From Membranipora membranacea (Eukaryota > Bryozoa > Gymnolaemata > Cheilostomatida > Membraniporidae), in the NCBI GenBank assembly GCA_914767715.1, contig OU612073.1, forward strand, positions 24,368,001 to 24,432,000: DNA of 64,000 nt, written 5' to 3'. The notes beneath the pieces were generated by a model, which saw only the letters and a program-made list of their open reading frames with translations, had not been told where the DNA came from and did not search any database. Below are positions 13,179 through 26,136 of this stretch, piece after piece. Made by a program: the position numbers and the translations under genes. Every line of letters begins with the position of its first letter. The first letter of the stretch is position 1.

Positions 13179-16100
13179 GACATTCTACAGTTCAGTTTGG
13201 ACGTGAATACGGCAAATCCAAGTGACATAGTTTCATTTGTGGCTAGCACCCTGACAGGTTCGTTAATCCGCTAGCGGAGGTAAATTATAAATTCATGGTT
13301 TATGACGACTTTGACGCTTAATGGAGGACAGAGGAGGTAGATTAGGTAGAACTCTGACTGGAGACATATAGTGCCAGCTATCAAACACCTCGACTTGTCT
13401 CAAATTTTGGGATTAAGATACTTATTTACCTCACAACTCTCCTATATCAAGGAGCAGAAACAAACAACGTCTTTGAGGTTGGTGGTAAAATCTTTTAATC
13501 CGATGGATTATAAATGATTTATGTTTGACATTTTTCAGATTTTAAGGAGTTCATTATTGGGCTATTATTTCTTATGTAACATAAATATGCCAAACCAGAG
13601 CTTCTTATGTTTGGTGCAAAGCAGTTATCATAATGAGCCATGGCAGAAAAAGAGAAAAAATTGTGATATTTGTGACATGCGTTCTTTGATGTGCCTGGAC
13701 TGAACTTCTAAATCTGCTATTACAAGTTTGAAGGTTGCGACACATCACTGAGCTCAGTAACCTAGTATACAGGTGTGCCTAATACAGGCACAGGAGCAAC
13801 AAGTTAGATAGCTAAACAACCAAAACAGCCCGGGCTTATATAAACTAAGTAGCGAGACTTATAAAAAATTGATGGTTTTGATGGCGAAAGGAAAACAGAA
13901 TCCCTGATACTCCTAACCCCAATTTTGTGCCACGTTTCTTTTGTTACCTGTGTTAGCTGCGTTACCTTTTGTTACCTGTGTCACCTGTGTTAGCTATTGT
14001 TCAAAGCATTCTATTATATAGATGCACTAAGTGATAAGATCCTTTCTCTTTGTGAAGACACCAAAATAGGTAACGATATCCTAAAATCATACATTTTGCA
14101 CCTAATAGAGCTATCATATTCATTGATTTCCAAATGATTAATTGGTAAAAATAGTCCTATGTTATCTAATTTATCAAATTTTTAAGATCAAAACTTGGGG
14201 TGAACTTGGGTTAATGCACTGGCCTTTCAGTCTCAAATTAATGATGGCCTGGTCCGCCAGAGGTTATAACTCCAAGAAATGGGATGAAGCAGGAATAGGT
14301 CCGTCTGGGTCGTATTGTTCTGCTTCGGAATTTGGTGGAGTAAATTTAATTTAATTCTGCAATTATGGCCGGACATACAACAGCTATCCCTGTCAGATCT
14401 GTTTAATGGTGAACTATGTAGTATTTAGAGAGCTAAAAAGACTGTCAGTACAACAGATAGGCTACATTGTGAGCTAAAAACCCATCCAGATTGTTGTCAG
14501 TTAAAATATCCCTTTTGTCAGAGTAAGGCATGCTGCTGCTGCCTCTTGACTAAAACAGAAAAATATATAAAGGTCCAGGCATTTACTTGCACACTCTCCC
14601 CCTTTAAGAAACATCTGCTAAAGGATCTTCGCGATGCGTGATTGTAGGCTTAGACCTCAAGCGTCTTGCTGTGTTTTTTTGCCAGAAACATGAAACTTTT
14701 ATCATGCCAAAAAGAGAATGAAAAGGAAAAATGTGAAGGCCCTTTTCAAGGTTTTATAGCGTAAGAATGCATGACTCAGGACTCGACCTCTCAAAGCTAT
14801 TTAGAGAAATCAGTCACAAAGAATACATCAGACGTACGTTATGAAACTGTTAAGCAATATGACATCATTGTTGTAGGAAATCCTTTTAGTTTTTTTGCTG
14901 CATTAGAAATAATAGTCAGCATCAAATTTTTGGCATTCCAGATGATTGTGAATCATGAAAAAATGATACCTTTTAGCTTATAAGGGAATTAATGGGTTAC
15001 CTTGATCAAATATTGCATGCACAAGATTTGGATGTTATACGCTTGTGACAAGAGATTGTGAAGTATTGAATTCACAGCTTATATCTTTGCAATATTTGAA
15101 GTTCCCTGCAATACCGTTTTGATGATCTGGCAGTGAAATTTGCAAGGTTTCACAATCAGCCAAACAAAGATTCAGTAATAAAATTAAAAATCCAATGCAT
15201 AAAACCTTCTTTCTCGTCCAGTAAAATTGGTGATCTGGTTGGTCGGTAGATTCGGGTTAGTATAAGGGGAGCCATTTCAGGACCCTGATAATTACACAGC
15301 GCCTGGGGTTTATTATAAGCCGGATTTTAAAAAAAACCACCAATCACTCAAGAGCTAGGTCAAGCAGAATAATTTTGGCAGCACCTTCCCGATATATCAT
15401 ATCAAGTGTAATACATTTGTCAGATATTATAATTGCAAAACTCAGCAACAAATGTATGATCATTATACTGATATTATATTGATGAGATATTGCCACTAAA
15501 ATGTTTATCATTAATCACAAGGATGGATGTTGCTATCTCAATTTGCCGCACAAGAAAAGTTATCGCCACCCACACCAGCCAAAAATACTGGTAATTAGTT
15601 TTGTTACGATTTCATTTTGGAACCACCTCCCCCACACATCAACATCAAATTTAATGGTAACAGTAACCTAACACTAACAGGTACCTGAAAAGAGAATGTG
15701 TTCCTTTGTTACATAAGAGGAAAGACATAATACCGAGAAATGTGTGGTATGTAATTAATGTGCTAAATTTGGCTTGTATCATTGTGTTACAAGCAATTAG
15801 CGATGATAACACAGCGCTATAAAACAAGATTAAGGGGATAATACCTTTTATTTCAGAGTTATTTACTACTATAACATTCCTAGCTATAGAGTAGATGAAA
15901 TATTGTAACCCCTAATCTGAGAAAGTTTCTCGTTTTTTCTCTTTGATGATGTCATTAATTGATTAATGAATATTATTTAGTGTGATGTAATATCTAAGCA
16001 CACAAAGAAAAGTAAAAATACCGGCAGTTGTCGGGTTGTCGAATTTCCTTCGCAATAAAAAATAAATATCAGGAGACACGTGCCACTAATCTCGTCTTTC

Positions 16101-16622
16101 ATTTAAGGGAGGCCATTAGACCCCCCACAAATTTGTGATATTTAAGCTGTCTAGTTTTTTACACATCAGCTGAGCCTTTATTATGTTAGCAAACAAACAA
16201 ACATTCGCCTCCGCCCTAATTAAGGTAGAGTTACAAGCTTATTACTCAGCTTTACTCGACTGTAATCAGAGTGATTAACAGATTTCCGATATCTCTGAAC
16301 AGCTGACTCACTCACATCCGACTCATTGATGTCTCCACTTGAGTCTTATTCTGATGTTTAAAAAAAGACATCAAAGTATTTAAGCAGCTGATAAGGGTGA
16401 TCCCGGTAGCTAGCTAAAAGTAGCGATAAATTAGGGAAAAAAAGGATGAGCATGGAGCCTTTGTGAGAGATTGTGTAACCGGTCGATCACAGCTTGTTGT
16501 TAGATTTAATTCCGTTACTGTTCATGCTTGGTTACTGTTATCCCTTTTTTTGCTCTCAACAAGGCAATAAAGTTATTATGAATTAGGAAGAAATTCCAAA
16601 ACGATAGAACCCTCTGGGTCAA

Positions 16623-16655
16623 GACCATAGATATAAAAAATAAATATCTATGGTC
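16623..16655. repeat. 12-bp inverted repeat
   Basis: GACCATAGATAT at 16623-16634 is mirrored perfectly by ATATCTATGGTC at 16644-16655 with an AT-rich 9-nt spacer. Confidence 0.9.
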
Positions 16656-16930
16656 ATGACCGGTTGCTGCATACCATGTCCTTACTAAGACCACAGTTTG
16701 ATTGGCCAGTGGATTTCTGTGCAAGATTCGAGGAGCACTGCATTCAGAATATGGGAACACCTGCAACTGGTCACTGAAATCAAATTAGGTACCCTGGACA
16801 CGGAATTAAGATCAGAGATTTATTAGGAAGGCAAAAAATATCATTAGATGTTAACCAAGACTATTCATTTAAATTGACATCCTAGTCAGGCGTCGTCATT
16901 ATATACCGATACCCAACCCACATGAGACAG

Positions 16931-17048
16931 GGAGGCGGATAGTTAAAGAGCTCCAACTCCGGTGGTTCAGTGGCATTACATTACATGATAATGTAATGTA
17001 ATGCCACTGAACCACCGGAGTTAGAGCTCTTTAACTAGGAGGCGGATA
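16931..17048. mobile_element. 98-bp palindromic foldback element with 11-bp direct repeats
   Basis: Arms 16940-16986 and 16991-17037 are reverse complements over 47 bases with one mismatch, around a 4-nt GATA loop. The palindrome is bracketed by the direct repeat GGAGGCGGATA at 16931-16941 and 17038-17048. The outermost bases of the palindrome are TA...TA. This is the form expected of a very small MITE or foldback element with a target-site duplication. No coding capacity. Confidence 0.85.
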
Positions 17049-18773
17049 TCCTTGTATGTCATGTAACATCAGTAGTCTGTTTGGTCGATGCTTTATGTTG
17101 GCAACAACATCATTTCCATAAGAAGTGTCACCCTTACAGCAGGATCTGAGAAAGTTAGTCTGACACCGCGGCACCTAACTGTATGTGCCATGACAACCTT
17201 GTATGAAAAAAGGGCATCTTGCCATCTGCACAGTTGTGGTTTTTGCTCTATTCAATGCCAAAGATCTGACCGTAAAAAAATATAATTTAATATGTAACAG
17301 TAACACATTTTAAATGAATTTATTTTAATAAGTCTTGAAGGCTGAGGTTTGGCTGATAACTCGTTCTATCAACGGAAGAGGAGATACCGGTATCCTGTAT
17401 CGTTTAAATTAATTGATGTGACCTCTGGTGACAGGTGGAGACAGGTGGTGACAGCTGAGCCTGTGGGTGCGGCTGTGACACCAAGAAAGCTCTAATTGTA
17501 GCACACAGATTTACCCACAAATATATTCTGTCTCGCAGTTCTGTAGCCAGTCAGAATCACCAAATCAGTGAGCAAACCATCGATGGATGGCGACATATGA
17601 TAAAAGGATAGATCAGTTAATACATTGTATTAGTAAACAAACCCAATTATTACATAACCTGGAATGTCAATCCTCTTCTATCTTTGCCTATCAAACATTG
17701 TAGTCGTAGTCGGAGATCAGGCTGATCGCTAAAAGTATGCACAGCATGTTAGATAGTACAATACATCAGCTGGGCTCTCCCTGGCTATCATAGAGCACTT
17801 GAAGTTACTTTTAAAGTTTTACTTCGCTTAATTCTGTGAGTTTGACGTCATTGTGTCATACAAGACCTTCATCCAAAGACTAAAGGTTTGATCATCTTGT
17901 GCCTTGACATGGTTAAAAGGGCAGATCCTCGTCTGACTTCAGTTTATCTGGGAAACATGAGTTTTATAAAAAGAGGGGACAGAATATTTTATTATTATTG
18001 ATGATTTGAGGAACTTTCTTAACCTAAGTTAACCTGTCTGCACTTATTTACACCCTGTCAAGGGGGAAAAGACAATCGTACCTTTCTCTCTAATAATATA
18101 AATCTGCCTTGCGTCATAGCTGAGCCACGAAAATGTCTGCCTCTGCTGCCGGTATTTTTCTGGGACAAGAGAAAAAAAGAAATATTAAGTAAAGATAAAT
18201 TAGAAATTGAATAGATAATGTAAAAAAATGAACAAGGATGAGATAATCACCAGTGATTTCCACTGCTTGTTAATTCAGATTCCGGTCTCCCTCTAATAAT
18301 AAGTAGCTTCACACATCCTTGATCTATTTACTGACATGACTCCAGATACTGATGTCATAAGATTCTATTTTAGGCCTAGCTCGCCGTGCCATATTTAGAA
18401 CTCACTGAGTTTTTAGCTGTCCTTAGTTTCAATAATTAATAACTCTTTCTTTTATCAATAAAGTTTCAAGTCCTACCAACATTATGGTTAAAAATGCCTA
18501 CCCCTCTCAGCGCTCATTGATTGGTCGATGAGGATATTAGAAGAATTCAGAATATGCATGTTGTTGTTATATAAGGAGCTCACTAGACTGAATTTGAATT
18601 CAGTTGGATGAAATCCGTTCTTGCTAAGACGACATTACAGTAGCTTGTAGAGCTTTCTATTTTATCTGTTGGCGGCTCAACATGAAAGCAGGTTTTATCA
18701 ACATATAGAACATTACCACGCCATTGTGACCATTGTGACCGGCTAGACTTACCTCATTATTATCTAAGTGGGA

Positions 18774-18783
18774 TATATATAAA
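18774..18783 (+). promoter_or_regulatory. TATA box of the neurotrophin gene
   Basis: TATATATAAA stands about 350 bases upstream of the neurotrophin start codon. A transcription start would be expected near 18805. No other TATA-like sequence of this quality lies closer to the start codon. The assignment rests on motif and position only. Confidence 0.5.
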
Positions 18784-19017
18784 TATATAAATCTCTCTGA
18801 CTTTGTCTTTAGTTATAGTAGCAGTTACCTGAATTGGATAAACACCAACACAGTACAGTGCTTTGCTGATCGGACAAATTAACCTACAATATCAGCGACA
18901 TCGTAAAATCTTACCACCTCACCAACTGGAGAGTGAGTCGCCGATCGCTGCAAACTCACTGTCTGCTCATCACAAGGCAAGGATACAACAGCATCAAAAA
19001 TCAAACAGCAAAGTCTG

Positions 19018-19053
19018 ATGACAATAATCAAAACTTTGGAGACTTACTTATAA
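19018..19053 (+). promoter_or_regulatory. Upstream ORF (11 codons) in neurotrophin leader
   Basis: If transcription starts at the TATA box above, the leader contains an ATG at 19018 followed by ten codons and TAA at 19051. It ends 79 bases before the main start codon, so scanning ribosomes would have to reinitiate or leak past it. Confidence 0.45.
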
Positions 19054-19106
19054 ATCCACATCTACCCTTCGAATAGTCGGACCACTATCGAGGAGGCTAC
19101 CACCAA

Positions 19107-19112
19107 ATGTAA
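19107..19112 (+). promoter_or_regulatory. Start-stop element (ATGTAA) in neurotrophin leader
   Basis: A minimal upstream ORF: ATG directly followed by TAA, 20 bases before the main ATG. Start-stop elements are known in eukaryotes to stall ribosomes and lower translation of the main frame. Its context has C at -3, so leaky scanning is likely. Confidence 0.45.
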
Positions 19113-19132
19113 ACACGACACAGATCAACAAA

Positions 19133-22100
19133 ATGAAACTCCCGGTGAGTAACTTCATAATTTAGCATTAGCAGATTTTCAGTATTGTATGGACTGGTGC
19201 AACCTGAAACTTTTAACAGAGTGTTATCTTCGTAGAATTGAAATATTTTATCAAATTGCTAGATAGGTTTATAATTAGGAAATATCAACTAACTTAGTAT
19301 CGGTCAAGAACCAGGAGAGTGCGCACAAGTTTGTGTGATTGTTGGTTTCTTTCAACATATCCCACTCTCGGCGAGAGCTTGTGGTCCGAACACATGTTTA
19401 CATGGTCACATGGTGAACAGTCAGTATATATATTAAGGTGATCTGTGCACACATTTAAACAGATAGCAGGGGTATAGTAAGACCTCACTGCAGCTAGTAT
19501 AGGTGATAGCCTGACCTGCACAGTGCTCAGCTCAGCAGCCTACATTACCACACATGGAAAGTATTAGACTGCTGATAAGCTCGGGATTATCTTAATTGAT
19601 TTATTCAAATTAAAGGATTTCAAACAATAAAAAACTGGAGTTGATCATCTTATGGTAATGACATAATGAACCCATTAACTAGCTATTAAACCTTGTATAG
19701 GTGAAAATACACTAAGCAACATGAGAAAAGCTTTGTAAATAGAGTTATTATCTAACACTTTCCATAACATTATATCCTTGTGCCTGGATGCCTGATGATG
19801 GATTTTCCGCCGGCTGCTCTATATCACCCACCGTCCATATCCTTCTATGTAGGTTGACCAAGGTTGTTTATAATTAGCTAAATTTCATGCATTTATTCAT
19901 TCGTCATAACATCCATAACATCGTAAAACATGGTATTCACCATTCATGGCAGACATGGTGAATAAGTCCTTTAGATCTAAGTGTCAGAATGTAACCCAGA
20001 GACATTATGTAATCTCTTTTTACCAACTAATGTTGTGATAAAAGCCAACATTAGTAAACTGTGGTTTTATAAAATGCAGGTTCTATCAAAGTTTTAAGGT
20101 CGTTTGGCAATAACTGCGCTACGTTTATGAGTTGGCAGTCCATACCTGGGTGGTAAAGTTATTTATGCAGGCAACGCTGGAATTTTGAGTTTTATGGTAA
20201 AAGAAAATTTTTCAGTTTCCTTGGAAAGATAAAAAAATATAGTGCTGTTGTTTACCGTAGGCGCAGAAAAATTAAATTCCATAAGGCGATAAAATCTTTT
20301 TTTTTTGTGCCTAGCATAAAAAAAATTAAGCTTTAAATCAAAGCGTTAGCTCTTTGATTTTTTTCCTACGTTTGAGCCTGTCATTGTAGGAGATTTGTGT
20401 GAAAACTGAATATGTTTTGCCGACTTTGTTGACAGTCAGAAATTTATACAGGACACCACACCCCCACAAATATGTCATAGGTTTTCAACTTCCTGCCGCT
20501 ACCGAAATCCCCAATGGTTTCTGTAGGGTGACGGACTAGTAGGTAGGTGGACACACGTATCAACCCTCTGGAGACTTTTACTCTTATGGTAATGGTATCT
20601 GTTATTTCGTATCTGGAATACAAAAGTTTTATTGTTAGATGCTATGTGTTAAAGGGAAAATGTTAAACTGAGGAACTTGGGAGAGGAAACTAGGCTATAT
20701 AGATCCGGCCAAATGTGACATCGCAGCTCTGGTTTTCTCAAGTCATTAGGGACCGCGGCGACATTAGTGATGAACTACTGACACCTATCTGCAGCAAGTT
20801 ATCCGATTAAGTGGCTAAAAATAGAGACACTCACATCACAGTTTCTCATCTGATGTATGACAGCATCCTTAATATGAAGCTGGTGTGTCACTTAGATTTC
20901 AGGTCAAAAACTTTGGCCATGTTTGTATTCTTATTATATACTAGTTTGCAGTAAACATCAACGCTTAGCATATTGCCCTTCTCTGTTCCCTATAACCAAA
21001 GAAAATGACAAAGATACTGATCTCTTGGACCAGACTAGAAACAAACTGTGAAACTATCCATAGCCAAGCAGCTACAGATTCTCAGTATTTTATGGGTTAA
21101 CCATTATTAATCGTCAGCATCAGAGTGTAGAAGTCCTCAGGCTAAGACGTAAGAAGTCCTATAATCAGAATAATCAGATCTTGAAGACATCACCAATAAT
21201 TTTGTAACTTTGATATGACTGGTAATCTTTCTAGCTCCCTCTAACAATAGGGTGTTATATTTGAACAAAAAGTCCATTGCCTTTCACAGGTCACCCTTTG
21301 ACAGACTCAGCCATTCAGGCCCTGTACATTTATTTACTGAAACATCTAGGATAGGATAACTGACTTGTTCAAAACTGTAGTGGAATTAAGATATCGTCCA
21401 AGTCATGCTTCATGAGATGTTGTTCCCGCCATTCACCTTCTGCCTTTCCCACCTCACGTAGGCTCCTTGGACGTGGCACCGGAAACCATAGTCAGTTGAA
21501 TTATAGTCAATAAAACTCTGCCCTCAAAAGCGTGTGGTTAATTTTTTTTATTATTTGCTGTTCTGCAGATGATAGTTGGACGTTTTGCCGGCTATGTGCA
21601 CAAAAGTTTTAAAACCAGCTCTTTTTTTTAATAGCATCTTAATTGAAATATCCTTGCAAGCGTGCACACTTCAATCTTCAATGTAAGAGAGCGGTGCCTT
21701 GGGATTTTTAGGTGATCCAAAGCTGATTAATGGTTAGGATGAGGACACAAATCTGTTAATCATGTCAAAGTAAACAATATATCAGAGTTTAAAATGTACA
21801 AACACCACCCAGCCTCACCCAGCTGATTAACACCACCCAGCCTCACCCGGCTGATTTACCATATAGGTTGACCGATGAATAAAAATTAATTAAGGATTGA
21901 ATAACCCTCCTCTTCATAAACACTTGGAAAATTACTATTCTTTCTACCTGGATGAATGCGGATTTGGTCAGTGCCGGTTTAAAAATTTGAGCACCCAGAT
22001 CAATGCGTTAGAAGTTTTAGTAGCACTCACGCTGTGACGTCCAAGAGGTAGACACCAAAGGACCGAAATTCCTTATCTGATGAGGAGGCAAAACATTTGT

Positions 22101-24476
22101 GGATTTCGCAAGAGGGTCAGCTAATAAACAAAAAGAAAGTATATTAGTTATTCATTTTTTTATTGTTCAAGATAGAGTTGAAGCCAGGAGCGGAGAAATG
22201 ACACTAATCGGTTCCTAAAATGAGTTTTAACCGCATCATCTAAAACAGCGTCTCGTCAAATCAGAGAGCTTGTTTTACAATTATAATTATTACCCAGTCG
22301 TAATTTGCACTTTATCAGAAGAAGACCTGTTCCGGTCTCCTTACAGCGAAAATGAGAAATGGAGTCTTATCTTATTTTTGCTCAGGGACAAAGGGCCATT
22401 TCTATTTGAGCTTAGTGTCAAGGTTCCTTCTGGTGCTAAGCTGATCCTGATGTCAGTAATTAATAAGACCATCAAAGAGATCTCCTACCATTTGATTGAT
22501 AATTTGTCTAGTTTTGGCCGCCTCATTACACTTGAGATGATGGATGCTCTAGCTGTTTTGTGGCAGGTATAGCGGTATACACAAGCATAATCAACCCTCA
22601 AACATGTTGTTTTTTAATCTTTTTATTGGGGATACTTGAATTTGATTGGTCGACCAGAGATAGGAGAAACCACACACATGAGGTATTTGAAGGAGAGAGG
22701 ACGTCACCTTGGATTGATCATAATAATCACTCTTAATAATCGACAGTGTTCAGTGTAAGAGTTTTGAGGAGTTAGACCAACAGAGACCAGATAATAATAT
22801 TTCACCAGAGTCATCAATTATGACTCTATGGTGCAAAGGTCACAATCAGCGGTACATTTATCGCTATCTCAAGCATCGCTGTCAATGTGTGACCTGACTT
22901 ACGTCATTTTAAGCCTTCGATCATCCAGGCTTGGCCAGTAAAAAAGGATCACACCTATTTGATAAATTTTCCAATTTGGTCTGTTACTTTTCCAATTTGG
23001 TCTGTTACGCAATGCAAAAAAAATGAAAATGAAAATGAAAAAAACTACTTCTCCTATATTATGTGGGCGTTATATTCTCGCAGTAACAGATTTATGATAT
23101 CACTGGTAATTAGTGGTCTATGGCGGTCCGTTTAGTCTCAACCAATCCAGGTGGTCGGCTTGGAAGTTCAGAAGTCAACTTTAGATTATAAAAACTGGTA
23201 TCGCTGCAAACAATAGTAGATAGCTTTGGTAATTTCCAACATGTAAAACATCTTTGGGAGTTGTCACAGGACCAAACTTGATGACCTCTTGGATTGTGTC
23301 GCCACTCAAGTCTAGAGAGAGAAGCCATGCTTCATTCACAAGCATGTTGAAATGTAGAAAAAATAAAATTATTTATGACCAGCAGTGTTTCATGTTCTTC
23401 ACCGATTGATTCAGATTGAGGTATTTTAGAGTTTTTGCCAATATTTTGTGGGGAGTAAAAATCACCCTAATGTCCTCTCGCAAATCGGATTCTATTATAG
23501 CATTTCAACCACATACTCGCTGTACTCTTAACATAACTCATTCACACTCACAGTGAAATACCAGCTCACACATTTAGGATATTAACACTTGGTACAACCG
23601 GAGGCTGATACAGAGTCTAATACCAGGAGGGTGATACAGAGTCTAATACCAGGAGGGTGATACAGAGTCTAATCATGCAAACATAAACGTGCAACTCCGC
23701 TTGTTATGATGTGTTAAATGTATTTATTGTATACCTTTTTTTTTTATTATATTTCCATATGTTCTCTGTTTTAGGATGTTAACACATGCATACACTGCCT
23801 ACTACTTATACTAACTATCATATCATTGACGGACTCTCGACCATCGCGCAAAAGACCGAACCGACACAGAGAACGCAACTCCAAACACAAAATAAAAAAC
23901 AAGGAGCAAAAAATGGGCAGTCGTGCATCAAAACAACTAAAGAAAGAATTGGGATTATTGACAATGCATAACATGATATCTCCGTACGTTCGCTTCTCTG
24001 ATACAAAACCGAAACACTCACCATGGGAAACAGCGCCTGACATATCGACAAACTCTCTATCAAATAACAATTCCACAGACGACGTCGATCGACTGAGGCG
24101 GTCAGCACCTGATATAGAAGTAAATGCTTGTAAAACACTGTCTGTTTGGACTGAGCTGCCGACAGCTGAAGATATGAATGGTAATACTGTACAAGTCATG
24201 AGTACTATAACAGTCGGCTCCATTAGACAGACTCAATATATATACGAGACTTTCTGTTTTAACGAGTCAGAGCCACCTTGTTTAGGTATAGACAGCTCAC
24301 AATATACATCTAGATGTAAAACAAAATATACATACGTATACGCCTATGTGCGAACTATAACTAATGATGTAGGCTTGAACCGGATAAAAGTTCGAGGCTC
24401 ATGTGTCTGCTCAGTTAAAAAGAAACCAGATATTGCGACATCCAGTATATGGGATGATTTGTTGAGAAAGCGGTAG
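19133..24476 (+). CDS. Neurotrophin (NGF/BDNF family) preproprotein
   Basis: Coding segments are 19133-19144 and 23775-24476, 237 aa. The first is only ATG AAA CTC CCG followed by donor GTGAGT; the second follows acceptor TTTTAG. Joined in phase 0 they give a signal peptide with hydrophobic core CLLLILTIIS (about residues 12-21). A basic prodomain with two overlapping N-glycosylation sites ends in the furin site RLRR (110-113). The mature chain is 124 aa (NGF is near 120). It opens with the family pattern CKTLSVW and shows ET.C, C.GID, C.T...Y and CVC. The six cysteines (123, 165, 173, 185, 214, 216) are spaced 42/8/12/29/2, close to NGF, as needed for the cystine knot. A glycosylation site NES follows the second cysteine. 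It should be secreted as a dimer and act on Trk/p75-type receptors, none of which are in the window. Exon 2 is certain; exon 1 is inferred from frame and splice fit. The nearest gene downstream converges on it. Confidence 0.9.
21801..21856. repeat. 28-bp direct duplication
   Basis: Two adjacent copies of a 28-bp unit beginning AACACCACCCAGCCTCACCC, differing by one base. It lies inside the neurotrophin intron. Confidence 0.95.
22967..23008. repeat. 21-bp direct duplication
   Basis: Two exact adjacent copies of a 21-bp unit beginning TTTTCCAATTTGGTC, inside the neurotrophin intron, followed by a short AAAATG repeat. Confidence 0.95.
23600..23673. repeat. 26-bp tandem repeat, ~2.9 copies
   Basis: The unit GGAGGGTGATACAGAGTCTA plus ATACCA is repeated just before the acceptor of neurotrophin exon 2; the first unit differs by one base. 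Confidence 0.95.
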
Positions 24477-26136
24477 TATCTTCTTTGAAAAAGTTATTTA
24501 TTTACCAGAGCAGTTATTTTGCCATAACCAGTGATACAACAAGCCATCAGAGATATTTTCGATGTCTTAGAGTAGTTAGCTATTTTCTCTGCAAGAATAG
24601 ACAAAAACCTACACTGTTCGCACTATCATTCATTAGCACTTTTTTTTCTCTCTGACAATTGGGAGTTATGTTTCCTATGATTAAGGTGCATGCAACTCAG
24701 CAAACATCACATTGCAGCTGGTGTTCAGCACATACAGGATGGGTCTGTACCATGTACATCCCTAATATTTTCATAGAAATCAAGTTCAATAGCTTATAAT
24801 ATATTTATTTTTGTAAATGTACAGAATGATTCAAACCAGTCTCAATCTCAATCTGTTTCCTTTTTCACAATATCTGGTTTATAAATAATGTTGTTGCCTT
24901 GAGAATAAAGATGTAAGTTATTGTGAAACTATCCAACGATATTATAATTATGTGCTGCATGTACAAGTATGGCCAAGTATAAATTCACTGGGTGTCATAA
25001 AAAGGATCAAAGGCTCATTTGAGTTGGGTTTCTGAGGATCGATTCTAAAAGATACTGAAATGGAAAAGAAACACAACAGTGAGGCCGTGTTTTAAGATCT
25101 ATTCATTTTATATAACTAGCTACCATCATCTTTGATTTGATAAATTCTACTTTAAACATGATTTACGTTATACTTACCCACAAACTCTGAGTGAGCATAC
25201 AATCTGCGAGCCAACCCCGTTCTGGTATCAGGAGCAGATAAAGGGGACAGCTGCTGCATTCTACCTAAATATGTGAGAATTGCTCATTGATATACTAAGG
25301 ATCTGAACTGGCCACTAGTTTTTTATTGTAATTGTGGATTAATTTCCGATTTCTAACACTACTGCACATCTACAAACAGCGGCAAGCTATTCACCCGCTG
25401 GGTGTGTAGACAACTCCAAGCCAAATCATCATGCATCACAATCAGCCTATTTGTTTATCTCATAATTCTGATTAGCCTTACAGCAACTTCTCTATGCAGG
25501 AGAAACTTGTTGATGAAAATAAGTTTGGAGTCAAATCCTACAAAAATTCTAGCTCGAGGCAATTGCCGTGCCTAACGCTTGTAATCATAATTGAATAAAG
25601 CCTTGTTAACAGTATTTTGTTGTATTCAAAGCCAAGATGAGTAATATTATCATTAGAGATTGCTTTAAGACTAATATTTAACAAACAGCTGGGGTTAGCC
25701 TGTCTTAGCTTTGTTCCCCCCCCCCACCAAACAAAGCTTGTCAAGCTGGGGTCTACTCTGTGCTTAGCCATTGAAAGTGCAGATGGCAGACCCAGCTAAC
25801 GTTGTCGTGGCTATAATATAGAGCTAATCAGGTATATAAATTGGACACATTTTGAAGCTCAGAATAATATTCAGTCATTATGGAGAAATTACTCTGTCAT
25901 AGTCAAAGACTTGGTTGGTAAAGTAACATTTCAATTACTACAAGTTGTGTGTAAAAGTATCACAATAAGCAATGATGCTGTGTTTCCCCTCTCCCTCCCC
26001 TGACAGTGCTGGCCGGGTAACATGTTACAGGGATACTAGCTGTGCTTGCTACATGAAGCTGATTTATTACCTAGATGGGTCGCAGAAGAGAATTGAATTG
26101 GCCCAAATTTAATATTTAGAATTAGCATAAAAAAAA
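24477..26136. other. Neurotrophin 3' UTR and convergent intergenic region
   Basis: Begins with the probable 3' UTR of the neurotrophin gene up to the poly(A) signal near 24904. The rest separates it from the first nuclear receptor gene, whose 3' end faces it. No gene is recognised; there is a poly-C run near 25718. Confidence 0.6.
24904..24909 (+). terminator. Candidate poly(A) signal of neurotrophin gene
   Basis: AATAAA lies 428 bases after the stop codon. Cleavage would be expected 10-30 bases later. Chosen as the first canonical hexamer I noticed downstream. Confidence 0.5.

Larger units (their letters stand above)
2398..18770. other. 16-kb gene-poor region
   Basis: No protein family is recognisable on either strand; open frames here are short and lack paired splice sites. 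The contents I can support are listed separately: two long hairpins, several minisatellites and one G-rich dispersed repeat. The region lies upstream of the neurotrophin gene and could hold its distal regulatory elements or UTR exons of an unseen gene, but nothing in the sequence proves that. Confidence 0.6.

Noticed and set aside
22270-22572. 100-codon + strand open frame with an internal TTACAG and a final GGCAG followed by GTATAG
   Set aside because: It starts with TTG, has no recognisable family and no partner exon in phase. It lies in the neurotrophin intron. It could be an alternative exon, but the evidence is too thin.
23771-24223. 150-codon - strand open frame
   Set aside because: Antisense to neurotrophin exon 2; the + strand frame has clear family motifs.
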